DNA from: Deltaproteobacteria bacterium | Lineage (GTDB): Bacteria > Desulfobacterota > GWC2-55-46 > UBA9637 | NCBI GenBank assembly: GCA_016234985.1 | Contig: JACRNK010000044.1 | Location: 1-6,296 of the forward strand | DNA length: 6,296 bases | Direction: 5' to 3' | Shown here: positions 1-4,707 of the stretch, piece by piece | How the letters are laid out: the number at the start of each line of letters is the position of its first letter | How positions within the stretch are numbered: the stretch's first letter is position 1 | Position numbers and translations under genes: made by a program | The notes under the pieces: generated by a model | The model's database searches: none | Told to the model about the DNA's origin: nothing | What the model saw: only the letters and a program-made list of their open reading frames with translations

Positions 1-224
1 AGCCGCAATTTGTAAATCCCCTTGGATGCTGAATAGCGGTGATTGCGCGGATTCTGCGTAGCCTCTATGAGCTTATCCACCACATGCTGCGGCGTGGGCA
101 GGTCTCGATTTCCCATGCCGAAGTCAATAATATCCTCGCCGCGCCTGCGCGCATCCATCTTCAACTCGGTGGTGATATTAAAGATGTATGGGGGCAGTCT
201 TTTTATTCGGTGAAATTCTTCCAA
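1..224 (-). CDS. alaC: AlaC-type alanine/LL-DAP-like transaminase (N-terminal part)
   Basis: Pyridoxal-phosphate class I/II aminotransferase of the AlaC group, which in Escherichia coli converts pyruvate plus glutamate to alanine in the cytoplasm. Only the first 74 codons are present; the rest lies beyond the left edge. The reading frame gives [16 protein letters not shown], then a stretch ending in [20 protein letters not shown], then LPTP and [11 protein letters not shown]. These match the conserved N-terminus of AlaC ([37 protein letters not shown]) as I remember it. The start is a TTG at 224: a GGAGG lies 5 bases upstream (230-234), an in-frame TAA lies further upstream, and no ATG is available. 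The gene follows lipA by 21 bases on the same strand, so the two are probably co-transcribed. One oddity is MGNRD where the family usually has MGNPD. The PLP lysine lies outside the window, so the exact substrate cannot be judged. Confidence 0.85.
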   Translation of the reverse strand, partial: MEEFHRIKRLPPYIFNITTELKMDARRRGEDIIDFGMGNRDLPTPQHVVDKLIEATQNPRNHRYSASKGIYKLR

Positions 225-245
225 TGAAACCTCCGGAAAATCTTT

Positions 246-1142
246 TTACGAAGCCGTCAAGAGTTCTGCATTATACGAACTCCTCACAAACGGCCCCGAA
301 TAAACATGCTTCAGCCCAATCTCTTTGCCGTATTCCTCATACTCCTTAAAAACCTCAAGCGGGATATATTCCTGAACCTCAAGATTTTTTGCCGACGGCC
401 TTAAATACTGGCCTATGGTAACGGCATCGCAGCCTGCATCTAAAAGGTCTTTCAGCGCGGATTTTATTTCATCCCGTGTTTCGCCGAGGCCGACCATAAG
501 CCCTGATTTCGTCACAATAATACCGCCAGCCGTTCCCCGATTAAAACCTTCGGGGACATGCTTTTTCGCCGATTCAAGCACCTTCAAAGACCGCCGGTAA
601 TTTGCCTGCGGCCTTACCTTTGCATACAGAGACGGCACGGTTTCGATATTGTGGTTAAAGATGTCCGGTCTTTCATCAAGAACAATCTTTAAAACCTTGT
701 CATCCCCTTTAAAATCAGGGGTTAAGACCTCTATGGAAATAGTTTTGATAGTATCCTTGATAGCCTTTATTGTCAAGGCGAATTGCGTTGCCCCGCCGTC
801 GGCAAGGTCGTCCCGCGTGACCGATGTTATGACCACATGCCGCAGCCCCAATTCCTTTGCGGTCAAGGCGATATTTTCAGGCTCGTCAGGATTTACCGAT
901 AGCGGCGCATCCCTCTTTTCAACAGAACAAAACCCGCACTGTCTCGTGCAGACATCGCCGAGAATCATGAATGTGGCGGTCGGTTTTGAAAAACATTCTC
1001 CGATATTCGGGCACCGTGCGGATTCGCAGACCGTGTGCAGATTCCTGCTGCGAAGGATATTCTTCATTTTATGGAGCGCACTCGGCTGCCCCATCTTTCG
1101 GGAAAGCCATGAAGGGAGCCGGTTAGTTCTCTGACTGTTCAT
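246..1142 (-). CDS. lipA: Lipoyl synthase (radical SAM)
   Basis: Lipoyl synthase inserts two sulfur atoms into protein-bound octanoyl groups, the last step of lipoate assembly for pyruvate, 2-oxoglutarate and glycine-cleavage complexes. All hallmark elements are visible. Numbered from the chosen start, the auxiliary-cluster motif CX4CX5C is C39, C44, C50 (CESARCPNIGEC). The radical-SAM motif CX3CX2C is C65, C69, C72 (CTRQCGFC). The C-terminal RSSY is at 287-290, and it ligates the auxiliary cluster in the family. The product is 298 residues, normal for LipA. I chose ATG at 1142 because family homology begins just after it (RLPSWL). The frame stays open to a TTG at 1265, but the extra 41 residues look like translated intergenic DNA. 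No clear Shine-Dalgarno precedes 1142, so the exact start is less sure than the identity. alaC follows after 21 bases. Confidence 0.95.
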   Translation of the reverse strand: MNSQRTNRLPSWLSRKMGQPSALHKMKNILRSRNLHTVCESARCPNIGECFSKPTATFMILGDVCTRQCGFCSVEKRDAPLSVNPDEPENIALTAKELGLRHVVITSVTRDDLADGGATQFALTIKAIKDTIKTISIEVLTPDFKGDDKVLKIVLDERPDIFNHNIETVPSLYAKVRPQANYRRSLKVLESAKKHVPEGFNRGTAGGIIVTKSGLMVGLGETRDEIKSALKDLLDAGCDAVTIGQYLRPSAKNLEVQEYIPLEVFKEYEEYGKEIGLKHVYSGPFVRSSYNAELLTAS

Positions 1143-1196
1143 ATTTTTGATACTAACACATTGCAGTTTCAAAAAACAAGGAAGGAGAAAGGCATT

Positions 1197-1214
1197 CCTG
1201 TCCCCATATTTATT
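1197..1214. repeat. CCTGTCCCCAT motif upstream of lipA, REP/transposase-associated look
   Basis: Read on the minus strand this is AATAAATATGGGGACAGG. From memory, the phrase ATGGGGACAG is common beside IS200-like/RayT transposase genes and their palindromes in many genomes. No transposase and no strong palindrome is present here; only a 5-bp AGGAA/TTCCT pairing can be drawn nearby. It lies in the presumed lipA leader, between the two possible lipA starts. It may be a remnant of a repeat element or simply chance. Confidence 0.2.
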
Positions 1215-1272
1215 GACCTGTTGACCCGTCCGTAAAATTTTGATAAAGTCCAGTAAATCGCTCAATAAAGTA

Positions 1273-1300
1273 TTGTCACAAAATTATTTCTGCATATCAT
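1273..1300 (+). promoter_or_regulatory. Candidate sigma70-type promoter for the 59-codon gene
   Basis: TTGTCA at 1273-1278 (5 of 6 to TTGACA) is separated by 16 bases from TATCAT at 1295-1300 (5 of 6 to TATAAT). Transcription would begin near 1307, leaving a leader of about 57 bases before the ATG at 1364. It could also carry transcription on into the membrane protein gene. The call rests on pattern only. Confidence 0.4.
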
Positions 1301-1363
1301 AACTTTTTGGATGATATAGGGAAAGTGGATAATAATTTGTTATCAGAAAGGAGGTGAGAAAAA

Positions 1364-1543
1364 ATGGGAAAAAACAGCAAAGAGCATTACCACGACAAAG
1401 CTGAACAGGACTTTAGTAAAGGCAAATATGAAAAGCCAAGCGGTCCCCTTGACCTTTTTACTAAGTCAGGTGATAAGTTTGTAAGCGACTGCGAAGCCTA
1501 CGACAAAGGCTACAAAAATGCAAAGGAACAGTCAAAAAAATAA
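1364..1543 (+). CDS. Small hydrophilic protein of unknown function (59 aa)
   Basis: A 59-codon open frame from ATG to TAA with an unusually strong ribosome site: AAAGGAGGTGA at 1347-1357, with the GGAGG core ending 9 bases before the ATG. The product is very polar and lysine-rich. It begins MGKNSKEHYHDKAEQDFSKG, has a central PSGPLDLFTKSGDKF, and ends with a DCEAYDKGYKNAKEQ segment. It has one cysteine (C43), no signal peptide and no membrane segment, so a soluble cytoplasmic protein is likely. I do not recognise the family. A promoter candidate lies at 1273-1300, and an attC-like site starts 13 bases after the stop, which is where a cassette gene would have its recombination site. The strong ribosome site, sensible amino-acid composition and clean stop make it a real gene despite its length. 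Confidence 0.72.
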   Translation: MGKNSKEHYHDKAEQDFSKGKYEKPSGPLDLFTKSGDKFVSDCEAYDKGYKNAKEQSKK

Positions 1544-1556
1544 TTACTGATAAAAT

Positions 1557-1623
1557 TTACAACAATACGCTCCACCGGACAGCGGGGAACTTCACCCTCT
1601 GCCGGTACTCTTTGGCGTTAGAC
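1557..1623 (+). other. attC-like integron recombination site
   Basis: A 67-bp element with the architecture of an integron attC. The right simple site is GTTAGAC at 1617-1623, a perfect GTTRRRY core preceded by GGC. The left end is TTACAAC at 1557-1563, which keeps the AAC but matches RYYYAAC in only 5 of 7 positions. The middle folds as an imperfect hairpin: ACCGG (1574-1578) with CCGGT (1602-1606), an unpaired A1579, CAG (1580-1582) with CTG (1599-1601), a C/T mismatch, then GGG (1584-1586) with CCC (1595-1597) and a short loop. An extrahelical base on one arm is typical of attC. It sits just after one small gene and just before another, as in a cassette array. No integrase gene or second intact site is visible, so an isolated site or chance similarity remains possible. 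Confidence 0.6.
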
Positions 1624-1644
1624 GACTAAAGACGGAGGGAATCA

Positions 1645-2112
1645 GTGGACACAATCTGGACCGCGATAGGTTCGCTGGCGACCGCGTTCTCGTTTGTCCT
1701 TCTCGCTGTCTCCATTTGGTACGTTCGAGAGCAGCTTAAGGAGATGACGAAAGCGACGGCAGCTTCGGCCTATATAGGCATCATGAATATGATCCAAGAT
1801 GAGAAGTTCAGGTTGCACCGCCGTTACGTTTTCACATCTATCGGGGTCAAAACTCTGGACAAGTGGACAGAGGAGGATGTACGGAATGCAGAGGCCGTCT
1901 GCCACTCGTATGATACGGTTTGCCGCTTGGCCCGATTGGGTCTGTATCCTCCTGAGTGGCTTTTCGACAGTAGTGGAAACTCCATCATCCGAAGTTGGGT
2001 TATACTAACGCCCATGGTGGAGAAATACAGGAAAGATCGAGACGATGTCGTCTTTTGGGACGACTTTGAATGGGGCGCGGGCGAGGCGAAGAAAATGAAA
2101 AACCGCCAATAA
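1645..2112 (+). CDS. Single-pass membrane protein, cassette-like, DUF4760-type look
   Basis: A 155-residue protein. The start is a GTG at 1645, chosen because GGAGGG at 1634-1639 lies 5 bases upstream. Residues about 4-24 form one hydrophobic membrane segment, followed by YVREQLKEM and a soluble domain of about 125 residues containing IGIMNMIQDEKFRLHRRYVF, HSYDTVCRLARLGLYP and WVILTPMVEKYR. This layout (N-terminal anchor, YxREQLK, then a helical domain) resembles the DUF4760 group often found in accessory regions; that is memory of the family, not a search. Function is unknown. It begins 21 bases after the attC-like core and ends beside a degenerate attC-like hairpin, so it looks like the single gene of a cassette. 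Its wording is visibly richer in GC and CG dinucleotides than the toxin-antitoxin genes, consistent with transfer. Confidence 0.72.
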   Translation: MDTIWTAIGSLATAFSFVLLAVSIWYVREQLKEMTKATAASAYIGIMNMIQDEKFRLHRRYVFTSIGVKTLDKWTEEDVRNAEAVCHSYDTVCRLARLGLYPPEWLFDSSGNSIIRSWVILTPMVEKYRKDRDDVVFWDDFEWGAGEAKKMKNRQ

Positions 2113-2155
2113 CCTAATCAACCTGACCGTCAATAGCCGTTGGCTTGAGCTTTGC
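2107..2155 (+). other. Degenerate attC-like hairpin after the membrane protein gene
   Basis: Overlapping the stop codon, AATAAC is followed by CAACCTGACC and later by GGCTTGAGCTTTGCG. The arms TCAA (2118-2121) and TTGA (2145-2148) pair, and with two mismatches and two wobble pairs the stem extends inward to about ten pairs around a TCAATAGC loop. Intact attC sites of this style end GCGTTAG; here GCG is followed by AAACCC, so the GTTRRRY core is missing. It could be a decayed or truncated cassette end, or only a weak hairpin. Confidence 0.3.
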
Positions 2156-2184
2156 GAAACCCGACAAACCGTTGCAATAAATCG

Positions 2185-2208
2185 TTGGGTTGAAAAAATG
2201 CAACCCAA
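2185..2208. repeat. Perfect 8-bp hairpin, REP-like
   Basis: TTGGGTTG (2185-2192) pairs perfectly with CAACCCAA (2201-2208) across an eight-base loop, AAAAAATG. No T-tract follows, so it is a poor intrinsic terminator for the upstream gene. CAACCCAA/TTGGGTTG palindromes are a common theme of dispersed intergenic repeats in many genomes, and this stretch (with ACCCGAC just upstream) reads like one of them. The gene-free stretch 2113-2325 otherwise holds only the attC-like hairpin and the toxin-antitoxin promoter. Confidence 0.4.
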
Positions 2209-2284
2209 GCTAAGCACTTTTGCGAAATTTATTATTCAGCAAGTAACAAACATAAGTAATGGGGCGTAATTCACGGTCAAAAAG

Positions 2285-2293
2285 TGGTATAAT
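2285..2293 (+). promoter_or_regulatory. Extended -10 promoter of the first toxin-antitoxin module
   Basis: TGG followed by a consensus TATAAT (2288-2293) makes an extended -10. No good -35 sits 16-18 bases upstream, which extended -10 promoters tolerate. The TATAAT is the left half of an inverted repeat with ATTATA at 2303-2308, separated by 9 bases. Such a repeat over the start region is a plausible operator for the antitoxin, whose family usually represses its own promoter. AGGAGG at 2313-2318 then serves the ATG at 2326. Confidence 0.5.
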
Positions 2294-2325
2294 CTATTCA
2301 TCATTATAAAAGAGGAGGAGCAGGC

Positions 2326-2514
2326 ATGGAAACAGTAAAGCAGGAGGTCAACAACCTTCTTACCCGCTTACCGGACGATTGTTCATTAGAAGATGTCCAG
2401 TATCATCTGTATGTCCTTCAAAAAATTGAACGTGGCTTGCAAGATGCCCAGGAAGGACGAGTTTACACACAGGAAGATGTTGAAAAGCGGATGGCAAAAT
2501 GGCTCGGAAAGTAA
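2326..2514 (+). CDS. Antitoxin of a RelE/ParE-type module (copy 1)
   Basis: A 62-residue acidic protein encoded directly before and overlapping a RelE/ParE-type toxin gene, so almost certainly its antitoxin. It would bind and mask the toxin and probably repress the shared promoter. The N-terminal part has VKQEVNNLLTRLPDDCSLEDVQYHLYV, a helical stretch in the style of small RelB-like antitoxins that carry LPDDCTLEDIQYHLY; the C-terminal part ends EDVEKRMAKWLGK, where toxin binding is expected. The start at 2326 has AGGAGG 7 bases upstream and an extended -10 promoter just before. The last 16 bases overlap the toxin start, which favours translational coupling. It is about 39% identical (24 of 62 by my count, without gaps) to the second antitoxin downstream. 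The precise antitoxin family is not certain. Confidence 0.85.
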   Translation: METVKQEVNNLLTRLPDDCSLEDVQYHLYVLQKIERGLQDAQEGRVYTQEDVEKRMAKWLGK

Positions 2515-2810
2515 TCTGGTCTTACGAAGCCACAGATGACCTGGATGCCCTTGCCGAATACATAGCAAGGGATTCTTCTTTTTACGCCGCCTCATTTACA
2601 CAGCAGATATTGGACATAAGCCGCTCGCTCAATGAGTTTTCAGAAAGAGGGCGCGTTGTCCCTGAACTTGGCGACCCCAATGTTCGTGAACTTCTCATAA
2701 GAGAATATCGCCTTATCTACAGCATAGAACCATCTCGTATCGTGATTCTTGCCCTTGTTCATGGAGCCAGGGACTTGAAAACCTTATGGGAAAAGGAACA
2801 TAAAGGTTGA
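2499..2810 (+). CDS. RelE/ParE-family toxin (copy 1)
   Basis: A 103-residue toxin of the RelE/ParE superfamily. Members either cut mRNA on the ribosome (RelE) or poison DNA gyrase (ParE); the sequence alone does not settle which. Visible family features are W7 and A11 with L15 in the first helix, YIARDS (21-26), GR followed by VPE (51-56), RE (63-64), EYRLIY (69-74) and the C-terminal HGARDL (88-93). Length is normal. The start ATG lies inside the antitoxin gene (16-base overlap) and has only a weak ribosome site, so translation probably depends on the antitoxin being read. No frameshift or missing core element is seen, so the toxin looks active. A second, paralogous module follows after 135 bases. 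Confidence 0.88.
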   Translation: MARKVIWSYEATDDLDALAEYIARDSSFYAASFTQQILDISRSLNEFSERGRVVPELGDPNVRELLIREYRLIYSIEPSRIVILALVHGARDLKTLWEKEHKG

Positions 2811-2912
2811 CGGAAAGTAATTGGGATGATTATTTAAACTACCATTGTGCCATTGACGACCACTTCGCAAGGACTTGAAAACTATGACCGCTTATTTTGG
2901 ATAGATATTACA

Positions 2913-2921
2913 TGCTATATT
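2913..2921 (+). promoter_or_regulatory. Candidate extended -10 promoter of the second toxin-antitoxin module
   Basis: TGC followed by TATATT (2916-2921, 5 of 6 to consensus) forms an extended -10, the same type as at the first module. AAAGGAGG at 2930-2936 and the ATG at 2946 follow. A TTGAAA at 2875-2880 is too far upstream to act as its -35. This would let the second module be expressed and autoregulated on its own. Confidence 0.35.
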
Positions 2922-2945
2922 TGCAACATAAAGGAGGAAATAAAA

Positions 2946-3134
2946 ATGTTGGGAGTAAAACAGGAAGTTATAAAGATGATTCAGTCTCTTCCAAATGAAG
3001 CCACCATTGACGATATTATGGCGGAGCTATACTTTAAATCGCAGGTTGATGCGGGACTGAAGGAGCTTAATGAGGGGAAAGGCATATCTCATGAAGAAGT
3101 TGAAAAGCGGATGTCCAAATGGCTCTCAAGATAA
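2946..3134 (+). CDS. Antitoxin of a RelE/ParE-type module (copy 2)
   Basis: A 62-residue protein, the same length as the first antitoxin and alignable to it without gaps: MLGVKQEVIKMIQSLPNEAT at the N-terminus, EGKGISHEEVEKRMSKWLSR at the C-terminus. Shared anchors are VKQEV, LP, LY, EG and VEKRM-KWL. It should neutralise the toxin encoded by the overlapping next gene and may repress its own promoter. The frame is open upstream to a GTG at 2847, but ATG at 2946 is preferred: AAGGAGG lies about 9 bases before it, the first antitoxin begins at exactly the equivalent point (620 bases earlier), and the extra upstream residues lack homology. The overlap with the toxin start is again 16 bases. The middle of the protein differs most from copy 1, so the two antitoxins may not be interchangeable. 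Confidence 0.85.
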   Translation: MLGVKQEVIKMIQSLPNEATIDDIMAELYFKSQVDAGLKELNEGKGISHEEVEKRMSKWLSR

Positions 3135-3412
3135 AATGGTCTCCACGGGCTGCTTCCAATCTCGAAGACATTTGTGATTACATCGCCAAAGATTCTGAGT
3201 ACTACGCCCTCCTTTTTGCAAAGAAAGTTACTGCCATAATTAAAGCCATTCCTCAATTCCCCAAATCCGGTCGGATAGTTCCTGAATATAATGACGAAAA
3301 CTTAAGGGAAAAGATTTATGAAAATTATAGGATTGTATATCGTTTGAAGGGCGATTTTGTTGAAATTGTTGCAATCTGTCATGGCGCAATATCATTAGAA
3401 AGCATTTTGTAA
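3119..3412 (+). CDS. RelE/ParE-family toxin (copy 2)
   Basis: A 97-residue RelE/ParE-superfamily toxin, about 36% identical to copy 1 (35 of 97 positions by my count). Family features are W7, A11, L15, YIAKDS (21-26), FAKKV (33-37), a QFP-x-x-GR segment (46-52), VPE (54-56), LRE (62-64), NYRIVY (69-74) and HGA (88-90). The R-D-L after HGA in copy 1 is I-S-L here, and the C-terminal tail is six residues shorter. The start ATG is embedded in the antitoxin gene exactly as in copy 1, so coupled translation is likely. No inactivating change is evident. Whether the target is mRNA or gyrase is not readable from the sequence. A 90-base AT-rich gap follows before apgM. Confidence 0.87.
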   Translation: MALKIKWSPRAASNLEDICDYIAKDSEYYALLFAKKVTAIIKAIPQFPKSGRIVPEYNDENLREKIYENYRIVYRLKGDFVEIVAICHGAISLESIL

Positions 3413-3453
3413 GCGATTATAGATTAGCGTTCCTATATTTATTATTTATGTGC

Positions 3454-3482
3454 TTGTAAATAGTTTTTTTTAGCGGTAAAAT
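3454..3482 (+). promoter_or_regulatory. Sigma70-type promoter of the apgM operon
   Basis: TTGTAA (3454-3459) is separated by 17 bases from TAAAAT (3477-3482), in an AT-rich stretch with runs of T. Transcription would start near 3489, giving a leader of only about 14 bases before ATG 3503. It would drive apgM and the three genes behind it. Confidence 0.55.
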
Positions 3483-3502
3483 AATTTTTTTCAATTGTTA
3501 AC

Positions 3503-4693
3503 ATGAAATATATCATCCTCATAGGCGATGGGATGTCTGATGATCCCATTAAAGAGTTAGGCGGCAGGACTCCTTTGCAAGCGGCTAAGACGCCAAATAT
3601 GGATATGCTTGCTCAAAAGGGCTCCATCGGCCTTGTAAAGAACGTGCCTGACGAATATCCGCCCGGAAGCGATGTGGCTATCTTGAGCGTATTGGGTTAC
3701 GACCCTGCAAAATATTATACAGGCAGGTCTCCGCTGGAGGCTGCAAGCATAGGCGTTAAATTGGCGCCTGATGACCTTGCGGTCCGGTGCAATCTGGTTA
3801 CACTGGGACAGAAGGACGGCAAGGTTTATATGGATGATTTCAGCGCAGACCATATAACGACTGATGAGGCAAAAGAGATTATTCGTGATGTGGATAAGGA
3901 ACTGGGCGGAAACGGATTCAGATTTTATCCGGGTGTGAGCTATCGGCATCTTATGGTATGGAGCGGCGGTCCGGACAACCTTGAAACAACGCCTCCTCAC
4001 GACATAACAGGCAAAGAGATAAAGGATTATCTTCCCAAAGGCAAAGGCTCCGATAAGTTCATACAAATGATGAATGCCTCGCAGATGTTTCTCAAAGGGC
4101 ATCCGGTAAATATTAAAAGACAAGAAAACGGGCATAAGCCTGCAAACTCAATCTGGCTCTGGGGGCAGGGGAGGGCGCCGAAATTGCCGACGCTGAAACA
4201 AAGATTTGGCATTGAAGGTTCCATTATATCGGCAGTTGACTTGCTCAAAGGTCTCGGCATATATGCCGGTTTAAAAGTGGTCAATGTTCCAGGCGCAACA
4301 GGTTATCTTGACACTAACTATCGCGGCAAGGCCGAATATGCATTAAAGGAAATGGAGACGCGGGATTTTGTGTGCGTTCATGTTGAGGCGCCGGATGAGG
4401 CAGGGCACAATGGCGATTTAAAAGGCAAGATAAAGGCCATTGAGGATTTTGACAAAGAGGTTGTCGGCAGGGCGCTTGATGGCTTATCTCAATTCAAGGA
4501 TTACAGGATGCTTGTGCTTCCTGACCATCCTACGCCTATTGCAAAGAAAACGCATACAAGAGACCCTGTGCCGTTTGTGATGTATCCTTGCAATGATAGT
4601 CACGGCAAGGCATTTACAGAGGCAGAGGCAAAGGCAAGCGGCCTGTTTGTAGAGCAAGGATATAAGCTCATAGAGAGGCTTTTGAAGAAGTAG
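3503..4693 (+). CDS. apgM: ApgM/ThrB2-type enzyme: 2,3-BPG-independent phosphoglycerate mutase or proposed homoserine kinase
   Basis: A 396-residue cytoplasmic enzyme of the alkaline-phosphatase superfamily, archaeal-type cofactor-independent phosphoglycerate mutase branch. Visible motifs: GDGMSD (8-13, metal ligand D9), GSDVAILSVLGYDP (55-68, with the predicted phospho-Ser S56), WLWGQGRAPKLP (218-229), VEAPDEAGH (294-302, D298 and H302), PDHPTP (340-345, D341 and H342) and HTRDPVPF (351-358). All predicted metal and nucleophile residues are present. Bacterial proteins of this length and style form a subgroup proposed to be homoserine kinases for threonine synthesis, on genome-context grounds, so mutase activity should not be assumed. 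The ATG start matches the family N-terminus, but no Shine-Dalgarno precedes it and the leader appears very short. It is the first gene of a four-gene run. Confidence 0.85.
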   Translation: MKYIILIGDGMSDDPIKELGGRTPLQAAKTPNMDMLAQKGSIGLVKNVPDEYPPGSDVAILSVLGYDPAKYYTGRSPLEAASIGVKLAPDDLAVRCNLVTLGQKDGKVYMDDFSADHITTDEAKEIIRDVDKELGGNGFRFYPGVSYRHLMVWSGGPDNLETTPPHDITGKEIKDYLPKGKGSDKFIQMMNASQMFLKGHPVNIKRQENGHKPANSIWLWGQGRAPKLPTLKQRFGIEGSIISAVDLLKGLGIYAGLKVVNVPGATGYLDTNYRGKAEYALKEMETRDFVCVHVEAPDEAGHNGDLKGKIKAIEDFDKEVVGRALDGLSQFKDYRMLVLPDHPTPIAKKTHTRDPVPFVMYPCNDSHGKAFTEAEAKASGLFVEQGYKLIERLLKK

Positions 4694-4707
4694 GGGCGGG
4701 GTAGAGC

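Noticed and set aside
39..227. Plus-strand 62-codon open frame
   Set aside because: It is antisense to the clearly recognisable alaC start and has no family resemblance.
649..1134. Plus-strand 161-codon open frame (and 415-600)
   Set aside because: Both are antisense to lipA, whose frame carries all catalytic motifs; they lack ribosome sites and sensible domains.
246..1265. Longer lipA reading from the TTG at 1265
   Set aside because: The added 41 residues show no LipA homology, no ribosome site precedes the TTG, and the family N-terminus begins after the ATG at 1142.
1642..2015. Minus-strand frames and the plus-strand frame at 1799-2008
   Set aside because: They overlap the membrane protein gene, which has a good ribosome site and a membrane segment; none shows a recognisable domain.
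2185..2208. Intrinsic terminator for the membrane protein gene
   Set aside because: The stem is good but no run of T follows it.
2847..3134. 95-residue version of the second antitoxin starting at GTG 2847
   Set aside because: A strong AAGGAGG serves the ATG at 2946, which matches the start of the paralogous first antitoxin; the extra 33 residues look like translated leader.
2326..3412. CRISPR or other spaced direct-repeat array
   Set aside because: The repeats here are paralogous genes 620 bp apart, not short identical repeats with spacers.
3557..4135. Minus-strand 192-codon open frame (and 4027-4284)
   Set aside because: Both are antisense to the well-supported apgM; composition (many Cys, Arg, His) is that of a shadow frame.
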